In this document: positions 1 to 11,013 of the stretch, piece after piece
How positions within the stretch are numbered: the first letter of the stretch is position 1
Layout: each line of letters begins with the position of its first letter
Assembly: GCA_037043455.1 (NCBI GenBank)
Contig: JAWPHD010000001.1
Location: forward strand, 930,001 to 994,000
Length of the DNA stretch: 64,000 nucleotides
DNA from: Cyrtodaria siliqua
Lineage: Eukaryota > Mollusca > Bivalvia > Adapedonta > Hiatellidae
Direction of reading: 5' to 3'
Notes under the pieces: generated by a model
Databases searched by the model: none
What the model was told of the DNA's origin: nothing
Seen by the model: only the letters and a program-made list of their open reading frames with translations
Translations under genes and position numbers: made by a program

Positions 1-2428
1 TAAACGCTTGTTGTTCCGCAACAGGGTGAGAAAGGTCTCGAAAAGCCATGGATTGACGTGTATGATACTGAAAATATTGTCTGATCTCGTGTATGTTTAT
101 CTTCTTTGCGTTTGTAGAGAAAGCCTGTATTATACGATACTGTGTTTCCTTGTCTTTGCAGTGATCTGCTTCAGCTGGCAGGTTCTAGGCAATTGTGGAT
201 TTTGCAGCCTTTTTGCATTTTGGCGCCCTTTGCTTTCTATTAAGGTATGTCCTGATGGTAGTCGCTGTGTAATTTATATGTTATAGTGCATTGCATGTGT
301 GATATTGTTTTGGGTAAACCGCCATGACCGAAATGGCATACTGAACGTCTTACAGCTGCGTTGTTGAAGTGTCATGACCCAGATGGCATATTGAACGGTT
401 TGCAGCTTTGTTGGTTGAACTGGTATGACCCAGATGGGAAAGGCACAGCATGTCTAATGTTAAAACTGTAGACGTGAAGTGTTTTTGGTCAAAAGTTAGG
501 TGCACCATTTAGGTTTCGTTGAGTGTTGTTTTGGTCAACAAGTAAGTGCATCATTACAGTTATTGTAGTGTTGTGAAAATATGGCATTTAAGTCGAAAAG
601 TAGTTTTCGCTTTACGCGACTGGTCGCAATTGACGAATCTGTGCAAAGGCACATGCATGGTACTTTTATTTCACGAACAATTGATATGAGGAGATAGGTG
701 GCAGGACCTGCCCTGGGTATTTATTAATTCCGCAACTACTCGCAAAATGAGAAAAGGGGAGCCACATTTGAGAAATAAGAGCCAGTCATGAAAGTTGGAG
801 CCATTATAAATTTGCAAACATTTTTCTGCTACACCAAAAGAAACATTTGGGACTTTTTTTAGCTTTTGCGAAAATGATTTGCGAATGGAAAATAAAAGCT
901 AATATTTACATATTTTCAATGCTGTAAGCGGATATAGGAAATAGACTGCTACACAGCGTTCCTGGTGGACATGCGCAGTGTAACAGTCTAAAAGAAAAGT
1001 GGACTGGTTCACTAAACTGAATGAATAACGTTCGCTAGCTGATTATAAAAACAGATAAAATTATCATAACCAATCGATTGATCACGCGTGTTTATTGTGG
1101 GTCATTGATGCTTGCAAATAACATTATGTAAACAAACTTTCTGACACTGTCTAAGAAGGTGGATGCAATTAAGTCATAATAGGATGAAGACCACACAGCT
1201 TGATATCGGGTTTTAAGGTCTTATACAAACATCGGCGAGCGTGGCGGACAATCTAACAACAACAAAGGGAAACTATGGTTGATGTTTGTTAATGAGTGTA
1301 GCAAACTTTGTCGGGCGTTGAAAATTAAAGAAATCGAAAGTGATTACTTGCTATTTCTAGAAATAAATACTATTAAAATAAAAGTTGAGATCAGAACAAT
1401 GGTCTTATTTGATTACCCTCGACGTACGTTTCCTATATAACTTATGTCAAGATGTAAAACATTGCCAATACTGTAACAGCAGACACAGCTTGTAAACGTT
1501 CACTAAATTCAGATTCTTCTTTGACTCCACCTTCTAAATTTGCCAAAATTTGTCTGCTACACCAAAATGAATCAATGCATATATGCCGCTTATTTCAAAA
1601 TGACTTCGTTATATGGTGAAAAAGTGGCTCCAACCTTCATGGCTTCGGCTCTTATTTCTCAAATGTGGCTCCCTTTTTCTCATTTTGCGAGTAGTTGCGA
1701 AAGAAAAAATACCAAGGGCAGGCCCTGCCACCTATCCGCTCATATCAATTGTTCGTGATATGAAAGTACCATGCATGTGCCTTTGCACAGATTCATCAAA
1801 TTGCGACCAGTCTCGTAAAGCGAAAACTACTTTTCGACATAAATGCCATATTTTCACAACACTACAATAAATGTAATGATGCACTTACTTTTTCACCAAA
1901 ACAACACTCAACGAAACCTAAATGTTGCACCTAACTTTTGACCAAAAACACTTCACGTCTACAGTTTTAACATTAGACATGCTGTGCCTTTCCCATCTGG
2001 GTCATACCAGTTCAACCAACAAAGCTGCAAACCGTTCAATATGCCATCTGGGTCATGCCACTTCAACAACGCAGCTGTAAAACGTTCAATATGCCATCTC
2101 GGTCATGGCGGTTTACCCAAGACACTATCACACATGCAATGCACTATAATATAAAAGGTCCACAGCGACTACCATCAGGACATACCTTAATAGAAAGCAA
2201 AGGGCACCAAAATGCAAACAGGCTGCAAAATTCACAATCGCCTGGCACCTGCAGGCTGAAGCAGATCACTGCAAAGACGAGGAAACACAGTATCGTATAA
2301 TACAGGCTTTCTCCACAAACGCAAAGAAGATAAACATACACGAGATCAGACAATATTTCCAGTATCATACACGTCAATCAATGGCTTTTCGAGACCTTTC
2401 TCACCCTGTTTCGAACAACAAGCGTTTA
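1..2428. repeat. Large inverted repeat, arms about 830 bp
   Basis: The first bases (TAAACGCTTGTTGTTC) reappear in reverse complement at 2410-2428, and the match continues inward with scattered differences to about 830 on the left and about 1600 on the right. The roughly 770-bp centre is not obviously repeated. Matching reading frames at 8-286 (+) and 2144-2377 (-) are a consequence of the inverted arms, not separate genes. The left arm starts at the window edge and may continue outside. A non-autonomous DNA transposon with long terminal inverted repeats or a foldback element would look like this. No transposase is visible in the centre. Confidence 0.8.
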
Positions 2429-3179
2429 CATGGCCATGCTCACATTTTAAAGCGCACGAAGAACCTGATTTTACAGCTCAAGTGGTATTTCAGATAGCAA
2501 ACCCTTTAAGACGATCTCTTTCTCTATCATTCTATACTATCGCGGAGACAACATTATCGCAGTTATGAGCAACTACCGTTCAATTATTCTATGTGTTTGG
2601 TGTTAAATTCCACTCGCCCGCTCGCATTGGCGAGTGCAAGCTGCCTGCGGACGAGTAACAATCGGCGTATGGTCGTCCGACAGGACGAGTGACTTTTTGC
2701 ACTATAAAAATCAAGTTAAACTATCGTTCAAACACGATGTTGCAATATTTGCAAGATTTCATATCAGGATCATTTTCGACGCGTAATTTTGTTCGTATTG
2801 TCGTTTGCAGGACCCAGATTAACAGGTGTTTGTTTGTTACCAGGTAACTTACGCGTCATATAGACTGTGATTCCAGGGATCACGCTAGGAGTGAATTTCA
2901 ATGAGACAAAATGTCCCATTTGCTTGATTTTAATGAGTCTTTCACCATATCATGATCCATTTCGGATGCGAAGCCGAACGACCAGTGGTTGTTTGTCAAC
3001 CGCATGTGTCCCTGGAGGCTGCTAGGCGGGTTTGGGGGCATGACCCCCAGAACATTTTTAAATTTAGATGTGATTTCCTGCATTCTGGCTCATTCCCAAT
3101 AGTGAAAGTAGAAGTTGTTAAAGCATCTGAAATAAAGCGTGTCCGAATTTACGTCAACTTATATTTACACGAGCATATT
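2429..3179. other. Noncoding stretch, no gene seen
   Basis: No recognisable coding region. Around 3000-3060 there is a short stretch with TGGGGGCATGACCCCC that resembles a transposon-derived fragment. Small ORFs here have no recognisable features. Confidence 0.4.
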
Positions 3180-3525
3180 TGTGTTTTACTTATATTGCCT
3201 ATTGATGCTGCCTTGTTGGTTAGAGATTAGATCATGGCAGGGATTTCTTTATTTACACTGTCCTGTTTTGATGGGATGACAGTAGGGTAAGTGTGAGGTT
3301 TGGTGCACCCTAGAACTGGTTTAAGCCCCCAGTGGCCTACTTTGCCACTGACCGTTCCAAGGCGGTAGCCCTATTGTCAACCCTTTTGTGTTTGTGATGT
3401 CATTGCATTTTTTATTACTTTTGCCTTTTCGTTTGTCTGTTTGCGTGTTTGTTTTTGTGTTTTGTGGTTGACTGTCGTCCTTGAATGCTGCTTTCCCTGT
3501 CCGATATTTTTATCCCCTTTTTAGC
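3180..3525 (+). repeat. Naiad-type 3' end repeat, copy 1
   Basis: This copy carries the hallmark words GATGCTGCCTTGTTGGTTAG, then GTGAGGTTTGGTGCACCCTA, the hairpin CAGTGGC...GCCACTG, and the terminal part TGCTTTCCCTGTCCGATATT. The family recurs throughout the window on both strands. In the copy at 29600-30500 it is continuous with the C-terminal end of a Penelope-like reverse transcriptase, so I interpret it as the 3' coding end plus 3' untranslated region (pseudo-LTR) of that element. Confidence 0.75.
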
Positions 3526-5397
3526 TCTACTGATCAGAGATCAGCAGAGCTTATACCGTGGTGCATCGTCTGTCGTCTGTCCATCCGTTAACTTTTATTT
3601 GTAGCGACTACTCCTCTGAAACTACTGGATGGATATTCATAAAACTTTACAGAAATGTTGCCCATGAAGTCTAGTTGATCCTAGCAAAAATTCATGTTGA
3701 TGTGAAATCCAAAATGGCCGCCAAAGCTAAAAATAGATTTTTTAAATACAAGTTTGTAGCGAATACTTCTTGAAAACTATAAGTGATATTGATATGGGAC
3801 TTTTTCTAAAATGATCAGCATGACATGATGTTGGTCCTTGTCGAAAATCGTTTTGATTTGACGTTAAACATGGCTGCCAGCGGCCATCTTTGTTTACATA
3901 GAGTTATATAATGAAAACTTGTAGCGACTACTCCTCTGAAACTACTTGACGGATTTTCATGAAACTTCACAGGAATGTTGCTCTTGATGTCTAATTGATC
4001 CTAGCAAAATTTCAGGTCAGCCCGAAATTCAAGATGGCTGCCACGGCTAAAAATAAATTTTCAAAATACAAGTTTGTAGCGACTACTTCTTGAAAACTAT
4101 AAGTGATATTGATATGGGACTTTTTCTAAAATGATCAGCATGACATGATGTTGGTCCTTATCAAAAATCGTTTTGACTCGACGTTAAACGTGGCTGCCAG
4201 CGGTCAACTTTGTTTACATAGAGTTATATAGTAAAAACTTGTAGCGACTACTCCTCTGAAACTACTTGGCGGATTTTCATGAAACTTTACAGGAATGTTG
4301 CTCTTAATGTCTTATTGATCCTAGCAAAATTTCAGATCGGCCAGAAATTCAAAATGCCTGCCACAGTTAAAAATAGATTTTTAAAAAATAAGTTTGTAGC
4401 GACTACTTCTTGAAAACTATAAGTGATATTGATATGGGACTTTTCTAAAATGATCAGCATGACATGATGGTTATCCGAGTCGAACATTATTTTGATTCGA
4501 CATTAAACATGGCTGCCAGTGGCCATCTTTGTTTACATGGAGTTATATAATGAAAACTTGTAGCGACTACTCCCTGAAACTACTTGACGGATTTTCATGA
4601 AACTTCACAGAAATGTTGCTCTTGATAACTTATTGATCCTAGCAAAATTTCAGGTCGGCCGGAAATTCAAGATGGCCGCCATGGCTAAAAATAGATTTTC
4701 AAAATACAAGTTTGTAGCGACTACTTCTTGAAAACTAAAAGTGATATTGATATGGGACTTTTTCTAAAATGATCAGCATGACATGATGGTTATCCGAGTC
4801 GAACATTATTTTGATTCGACGTTAAACATTGCTGCCAGTGGCCATCTTTGTTTACATAGAGTTATATAATGAAAGCTTGTAGCGACTACTCCTCTGAAAC
4901 TATTTGACTGATTTTCATGAAACTTCACAGGAATGTTGCTCTTGATGTCTTATTGATCCTAGCAAAATTTCAGGTAGGCCGGAAATTCAAGATGGCCGCC
5001 ATGGCTAAAAATAAATTTTCAAAATACAAGTTTGTAGCGATTACTTCTTGAAAAAACTATGTGATATTGATATGGGACTTTTTCGAAAATGGTCAGCATG
5101 ACATGATGATGTTCCTTGTCAAAAATTGTTTTTATTCGATGTTAAAGATGGCTGTCAGTGGCCATCTTTGTTTACATAGAGTTATATAATGAAAACTTGT
5201 AGCAACTATACCTCTGAAACTAGTTAACGGATTTTCATGAAACTTCACAGGAATGTTGCTCTTGATGTCTTATTGATCTTAGCAAAATTTCAGGTCGGCT
5301 GGAAATTCAAGATGGCCGCCACGGCTTAAAATAAATTTTCAAAAAACAAGTGTAGCGACTACTTCCTGAAATCAAAATCAATCAGTAGAGCTTCAAT
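3523..5397. mobile_element. Element with internal tandem repeats of about 320 bp
   Basis: Five and a half diverged units start at about 3600, 3917, 4241, 4558, 4877 and 5196, giving spacings of 317-323 bp. Each starts with TGTAGCGACTACTCCTCTGA and contains AAGATGGCCGCC and TTTGTTTACATAGAGTTATA. The array is bracketed by AGCTCTACTGATCAGAGATC at 3523 and ATCAATCAGTAGAGCTT near 5380, which look like terminal inverted repeats. This layout is typical of non-autonomous invertebrate DNA transposons with a satellite core. No transposase is encoded. Confidence 0.75.
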
Positions 5398-5839
5398 GTC
5401 ATTGACCTCTTGTTTGTTGTTGTTGTAGAAGTTAATTTTCCGCGCTTATTTTGTTTGCCCACTCCCTGACGAATGTCTCCGTGGAAGGGAATAAATCTTA
5501 ATGAACGTGTACGAGGATAATTGCAGACCATAATATTAAATGTGTTGTTAGATAATATGGCACTTTCTTTATTTGAATAACAATTAAATCTCCACATACT
5601 GCCTGTCAGCTACTACAGTGTCTGTGAGTACACAAATGTACTTGTTGTATAGTGGTGAAAATAATGTTCAGGTTATATGCTGCAGGGCAAGAGGTAAATT
5701 GGTAAGGGCGAGTAGCTTTTTGGTTCCACTAGTCCTGCAGCGAGAGTGGATTTTTCCAAATTTTTACACCCCTGCTTCGGTTAGAATGTAATTCGTCGAT
5801 AACTCAGTAAAATATGTATATTGTAATACTCCACGATGC
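5398..5839. other. Noncoding stretch
   Basis: No gene or clear repeat recognised. A 71-codon minus-strand ORF at 5382-5597 has no recognisable features and overlaps the transposon edge. Confidence 0.4.
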
Positions 5840-6190
5840 ACCACATCTTGAGATATCTCAATATATGTCCAATTTATCTGGAGATGCTCCATGTTGAGAT
5901 ATCACATTTTATCGTGAGATATCTCAATTTACATTGACATTGAGATATTTGTATTCAGATATCTCAATTAATCCCCATAAATCTCAGTGTATATCTCAAT
6001 TTATCTTGAGATAACTGTTGAGATATATTAAGTTGTTTTGAGATAATTATCTTCAGATCTCTCAATGAGTCTTGTGTCATTGATATCTCAAAATAAATTG
6101 AGATATATTTTACAATTTCTCAAGATGTATCACAACTTATCGTGAGATATGTAACTTGCGATATCTCAAGATCCCATGTGACTTGCGGTC
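5840..6190. repeat. Degenerate array of palindromic GAGATATCTC words
   Basis: The words TTGAGATATCTCAA, GAGATATATT and TGAGATATCTC recur roughly every 15-40 bp for about 350 bp. Because the word is self-complementary, the array can pair with itself in many registers. No flanking gene is seen. Confidence 0.8.
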
Positions 6191-8916
6191 GGTATATGCA
6201 ATTTTAGTAGGATTTTCTAATTTTGAGTTGGGCTTTATGGCATTTAAAAACTAACCATTGATGTAATTCTTGAGTTTGCCTTAGCACTGTTTCCTTATAT
6301 TGACAGTTTGCTATCACTAATGTCCCGTTTAAGTACTGGTTGCTATGGTATTTTGATGTCATAGTAAGATGACGTTAAAATTAGAACAGCATGTGGCGTG
6401 ACGTCATGTCACATGACGTCATTATGTCGTGTCGCATTAAAAAAATAATTGCATAATATAGCGGCTTTATATAAATTGAGTTTTAGGAGGCAACCTTTCA
6501 GAGTGCAAATGACTTCTGATCGCACATTTCAGACCTTTTCTATGCTATGGAAAAAAAACAGACCGAAAGAAAAAAATTACAAGAAGCTGTTAAGCGGGCT
6601 ATTTCAGTGCTCTCTTAAAAAGGTGCTGTTAGGCATGGATGACATTTATAATAATTATGACGCACATGTTTGATGTTTTCAGTTTTGAGTAGAGTTTATT
6701 TTGGTGTATTCGATTATGCATTCTTTGGGTTTTTGGAGCCCGCAGTTAGTAAAAATCATGTCGTGCATGTAAATTTTACAAGCGGGCATGTCAAAAACAA
6801 GAAGAAAATGCCAAAATAAATCGGAATGAAATCAGACACAAAACTTAACGACAGCTTGTATACTAAATTTAAAGTCGATTTTTATTTTGTTTATACATAT
6901 ACATCGCCGGAAACAACTCGGTTTCAGAACAGACTGGTTTACAATTTTATTTGCTATTTACGAACGACGTTGACGACGAATGAGCAATATTCAGTATGAA
7001 TCAATACCGCATTTCCGGTCTATTTTGTAACCTCCATGTACGATGAGCTTTCTTCATTATTTCGAAAGAGCTTAACCCGGCTGAAAAAATAATGCAGACG
7101 TTAGTGACTCAAAAAAACAACACTTATTAAACCGAACGCGTAATTTTTATACCCAGAGACTGAGAATAAAGTGTCAAAAAAATTAAGTTCTTTATTTTAT
7201 TTAATTATTTATGATATTATTCTAGAGAACATGTAACTTTCTGTGACAATATACGTATCAATTTATATATGTATCAATTTTGTCTAAAAATAACACTCAA
7301 ATTACACTTAAAAAATTCGGGTCTGTAGATATGTGTTCGGCTAGTAAATATTTATGTCATATGCCCGATGGGCTAGTAGAAAAGTGCGATACATAGGGAT
7401 CACTTTGTCGTCAGTCCGTCATGACAACTTAACATTGGTTATTACTTTCTCATTTCTTGATATTTCTGCAGCAAACATTCAATATATACTCATCATGACA
7501 TTTCGACATGACCATGCTAAAACATAGTCAAGATCACACTGAAGGTCATTATATGGCTTAAATACTCTTTTTTTATCTTCATGAAAATTTAACGTTGCCT
7601 ATAACTTTCTCATTTTTGTGTCGCCTTTTCGAAGAAAAAAAAGAGACATACATGTTGCTTTTCCGGCAAGACCGCTGTCAAATTGTCGATGTGCGATAGA
7701 CTCCGCCCACTGTTCCCCGTCTTGCTGTCGATCAACTGGTTTGTGACCCCGCGCTCAATATTATCCACATATTCAACTGCGTTATCGAGCCGTGTAAAAC
7801 ATTAAATATAACATGGCGCCCTCTAGTGGCTAAAGTGGCTTTTCAAAACACAAAGTTTGCTTACGAATTAAAAAGGTACAGATGCCGTCGGTGTTTTTGA
7901 ACTTTGCAATCACTGATAAGACTAATTAGTTACACACGGTAGCGTAAACTGGAACAATGAAAAGTGTGAACCGATGTTTTGATCGGCTGTCTTTGAAATT
8001 GGTACAATTTTAGAATGAAGTGGCTTTTATTACTTTCTCTGACAGTCTCTGTGCATGATATAAGTGTTGTATGTAGCATTTCTGAATTTTGCCTCACAAT
8101 GCAGCGCCGCGATCTTTCTAGTTGGACCTTCTGTTAGTTGAACTTGTTTTATATGCCACAGCTTAGCCTTACATTTTTAAATATATTTATTTTATTTCTA
8201 TGAATGTTAGTAGGTATATTGAAATACATTTAATGAAAATACTAAATGGTCTTATCAATGATGACAAGAGTCTGTACTTTTATATTTTCTTATTATATGC
8301 ATGCATTCATTCTGTCCTTTTTTGAGTTTCAGTCGACAATTTTTAAAAATTAAAATAGCATTAAAGTAAATACAATTTTTTAACTTTTTGGATATTTTAC
8401 AGCTCCACTATTATAAGTAATTGTAAGCACTAACGCAGAATGCATATGATGTGGACATATTGATACCCTATACATGTAGGTTAATGACGCATACTTTTTT
8501 AACTAACTGTTGATGTGGACGCAAACGCAAAGTTTTAGCGCCTCCTATTCGTTACAAAATATCTCGGCAAAAGTCTGGCTAAAGACTTTCTAATCCGGCT
8601 AAAGGAATTTTTAGGGCTTTAGCCAGATTTGGCTAAAGGGTTTAAAATCCTAGCGCTAGCCTATCGATGTGTGGTTTCACATATAGTGGACTTGTACTTT
8701 GCTGAATTTACTTGTTTTCACTGGGTTTCTTTTTAATGAAGTGTTGGAATTATTTATAAGCATAACCTGTAGCTTCATCTGGCACAAACAAAGGACATAC
8801 TTTAAGAGTTAAGATCAGCGCCTAGAATGGATTATGTAAATATACATAATTTGAAGTAAAATATGTTTAATCTAAATTTAAGTTGGCTGATTAATTTTCT
8901 GTACGCTCTGTGCTGT
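6191..8916. other. Long noncoding stretch
   Basis: No convincing gene. Two perfect TGACGTCA words lie at 6399-6406 and 6414-6421. About 7380-7620 contains TTAACATTGGTTATTACTTT followed by a similar AATTTAACGTTGCCTATAAC, suggesting an old transposon with internal duplication. Around 8570-8655 the word GGCTAAAG recurs four or so times. The short ORFs are not supported. Confidence 0.4.
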
Positions 8917-9004
8917 TGGGAACATCTCTGTAGTGTAAGGAAGCATGCTTTTCTTTCGAGAAAGAAAAGAGATCCAGGTTCAAGTCCTGGCGGGGAACCT
9001 GGCA
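8917..9004 (+). tRNA. tRNA-like sequence, probably a pseudogene or SINE head
   Basis: There is a good internal B box (GGTTCAAGTCC at about 8978) followed by CCTGG that pairs with the preceding CCAGG, as in a T arm. An A-box-like segment (TGTAGTGTAAGG) lies about 40 bases upstream. The middle forms an extended CTTTTCTTTC/GAAAGAAAAG hairpin instead of a normal anticodon arm, so a functional tRNA is unlikely. Confidence 0.4.
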
Positions 9005-9479
9005 CACTTACTGAGCTGTACAAACTTAGTTCTGGGATAATCACAACTTTAAAATAAATACATATAAAATTGTCCATTACACAATTATACTAGTGTTAAA
9101 AAATCATTCCATAATATTTATTTGCACTTCCATGAAAGTGAAGCGGCTATACGTAGTGTTACCCTTATCGTGAAATATGGAAATGTTTGTCATGTTTGTT
9201 ACTGTATATAATACATTCATCCGAACTGGCATTTTGAAATCAGACAAAACCAAAAGACAAAAGTCAATGAATCTATAAGGCTTTGAATACACTTATTATA
9301 TAACTTCATTGTTTTATTTATAAAGAACTGAAGTCGGCAAACACAGATTGTGTCCTCTCCCCCATTTTGGACATGTGTCATTCACTGATAACCGATCGGT
9401 CAAATTCTTGCTAATATGTCATGCTACTAATACCATCTTTTCACTGCCTTTCAAATATGTCCGTACTCCCCATGCTATA
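9005..9479. other. Noncoding stretch
   Basis: Nothing recognised. The end of the minus-strand frame from the neighbouring retroelement runs into this DNA after the retroelement homology stops. Confidence 0.35.
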
Positions 9480-10550
9480 ATAGATGTATTATAGCTTTTC
9501 TTGTTATACTTATAACAAATTACAGGACTTTCGGAATTTTTGAAATATTTTGGATTAGAATCATGAGTATCTCGAAAAATACTAGGCATGTCAATGAGAT
9601 CAATACCTTTATTAATATATAGTAGTTTTAGAAAATGCCTGACGTGATCAGACTCCTTGTCAATATGGGTTCTGAGAACATGTTGTGTGTAGCTTTGAAC
9701 TATGGAAGCAATGTTATACAAGGGATCTGTACGAATGACAATTTTGTCGGCTTCCTCGTCGATCAACTTTAGTGAAGAAATGGACAAAGAGGTAAGCCGT
9801 GAAAGCATAGAGTGCTTTTCAGACTGTTTAACAATAGTATGTAAATCAGCGACAGAAATAGTTACACGCTATTTACGTTTGATGTTACCATTATGCCTAA
9901 GACCATGATACCTAGATTTACGCTTTCGAATAGAAAATGTAGAAAAAAAGTCAATATTAGGATCTTTAGAAATATTTCCTTCTTGATAAATATTGTCATT
10001 AAGGCCGAGTAGATAAGGGGTCTGTAAGTATTTCATCCACTTAAGTCCTGCAATATGTCTAGCTTTTATTTTAAAGGTTTTAGTAGCATTATCAAAATAT
10101 ATATATTCAACCGGTTGAACAGTTGCGTTATTAAAATTATGACCTGACTGACGAAAGTGTTGGTACAAGTAATTTTTTAACTTTTTAGGATTACTTGCAT
10201 TATATTTGTGTTCACGAAATCGAACTTTTAAGGATCGACCTGATTGTCCAACATATTGTATACCGCAACGCGGTGCATTTCAAGTCAGAACATAAATGAC
10301 GTGAGATGTACGTCAATCAACATTTGAAGCTAGTCATACATTATACAATCTACCATTAACAGCTGATTTAATGGTGGACTTGCAAGATAAATAATTGCAA
10401 CAACTGCACCTCTTAGCATTGCACTTATTAACAGAGGGAAACACTATGTTTGTTTCAAGTGACAAATCATCATTAAATGTCGAATCCAGTTCTGGTGATA
10501 ATGAGCAGCGTTGCATTAAAACAACATCATCCTCCGAGTGAACAAATAGT
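9480..10550 (-). pseudogene. Naiad-type Penelope-like element: N-terminal GIY-YIG endonuclease and linker, with in-frame TGA codons
   Basis: Read on the minus strand from the ATG at 10516, one frame runs about 345 codons and meets only TGA (10334-10336, 10313-10315, 10280-10282) and a single TAG (9869-9871). It encodes a cysteine cluster (CNAKRCSCC), then a GIY-YIG core (IQYVGQSGRSLKVRFREHKY) and YQHFRQSGH, followed by a YGLNDN-like segment (LLGLNDN). The third TGA sits between VLT and NAPRCG, where these endonucleases carry the first cysteine of their CCHH zinc motif. The next section (FLKLLYINKGIDLIDMPSIF, then SPVICYKYNKK) resembles the linker before the reverse transcriptase. Homology stops near 9480, before the RT. 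Endonuclease first and RT second is the order described for Naiad elements, which in clams are reported to encode multiple selenocysteines. Family assignment is from memory of the motifs. The TAG and the truncation make this copy defective. Confidence 0.75.
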
Positions 10551-10954
10551 CAAATTGTCTATTTCTAGATCGCTCATAATTCCTATTTATTTCATGCTTT
10601 AATGGAAACACGCACACGTTTACAATATAACGGAATGTCTTTTTCTGTATATAAATTCTCGTGTTACAATTTTGTATATAATTAGCAAAATCTAAGATAT
10701 AATTTTGTTTTACGGGTTAAAGATTGTCTATCAATATATTATGATTCTAGATTCTACAAGCTTGTAGTGTATTAGGCTATGCATTACGGCAGTCAGTTGA
10801 AATATACCCAGACGTGACCTAGCAATAAAGTGGTATATTTATATTTCGCACAAAATTCCTTATAATTGGTGTAGAGTATCACGAAATTAAGCATAAAGGA
10901 AATCAATTGAAAAACGTGTATTGTTTTACAATATGACCATACACAAGTCTATAC

Positions 10955-11005
10955 AAATAGGAACAGAAGTCAAACAGGAAGTGTAGCATTCACAGAACAC
11001 ATTTA
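10955..11005 (-). repeat. Terminal fragment of the Naiad 3' end repeat
   Basis: GAAGTCAAACAGGAAGTGTA followed by GCATTCACAGAACAC matches the extreme end of the repeat family (minus orientation). It stops just before the 18-bp minisatellite. Confidence 0.6.
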
Positions 11006-11013
11006 ATTAAATA

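Noticed and set aside
8..286. 92-codon ORF with a hydrophobic, cysteine-rich product, with a similar ORF at 2144-2377 on the other strand
   Set aside because: The pair is explained by the inverted repeat arms. The frames are not better preserved than the surrounding DNA.
3290..3400. SECIS element in the Naiad 3' end (GATGACAG ... hairpin ... TGACC)
   Set aside because: Helices between the possible UGA and GA do not pair well by eye and spacing is too long. A dedicated search is required before claiming it.
5840..6190. CRISPR-like array
   Set aside because: The repeats are degenerate, overlapping and unevenly spaced without distinct spacers, and the DNA is eukaryotic.
8917..9004. Functional tRNA gene
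   Set aside because: The B box is good but the anticodon arm is replaced by a long hairpin and the acceptor stem does not close.
9104..9292. 62-codon minus ORF
   Set aside because: No domain, no context, AT-rich chance ORF.
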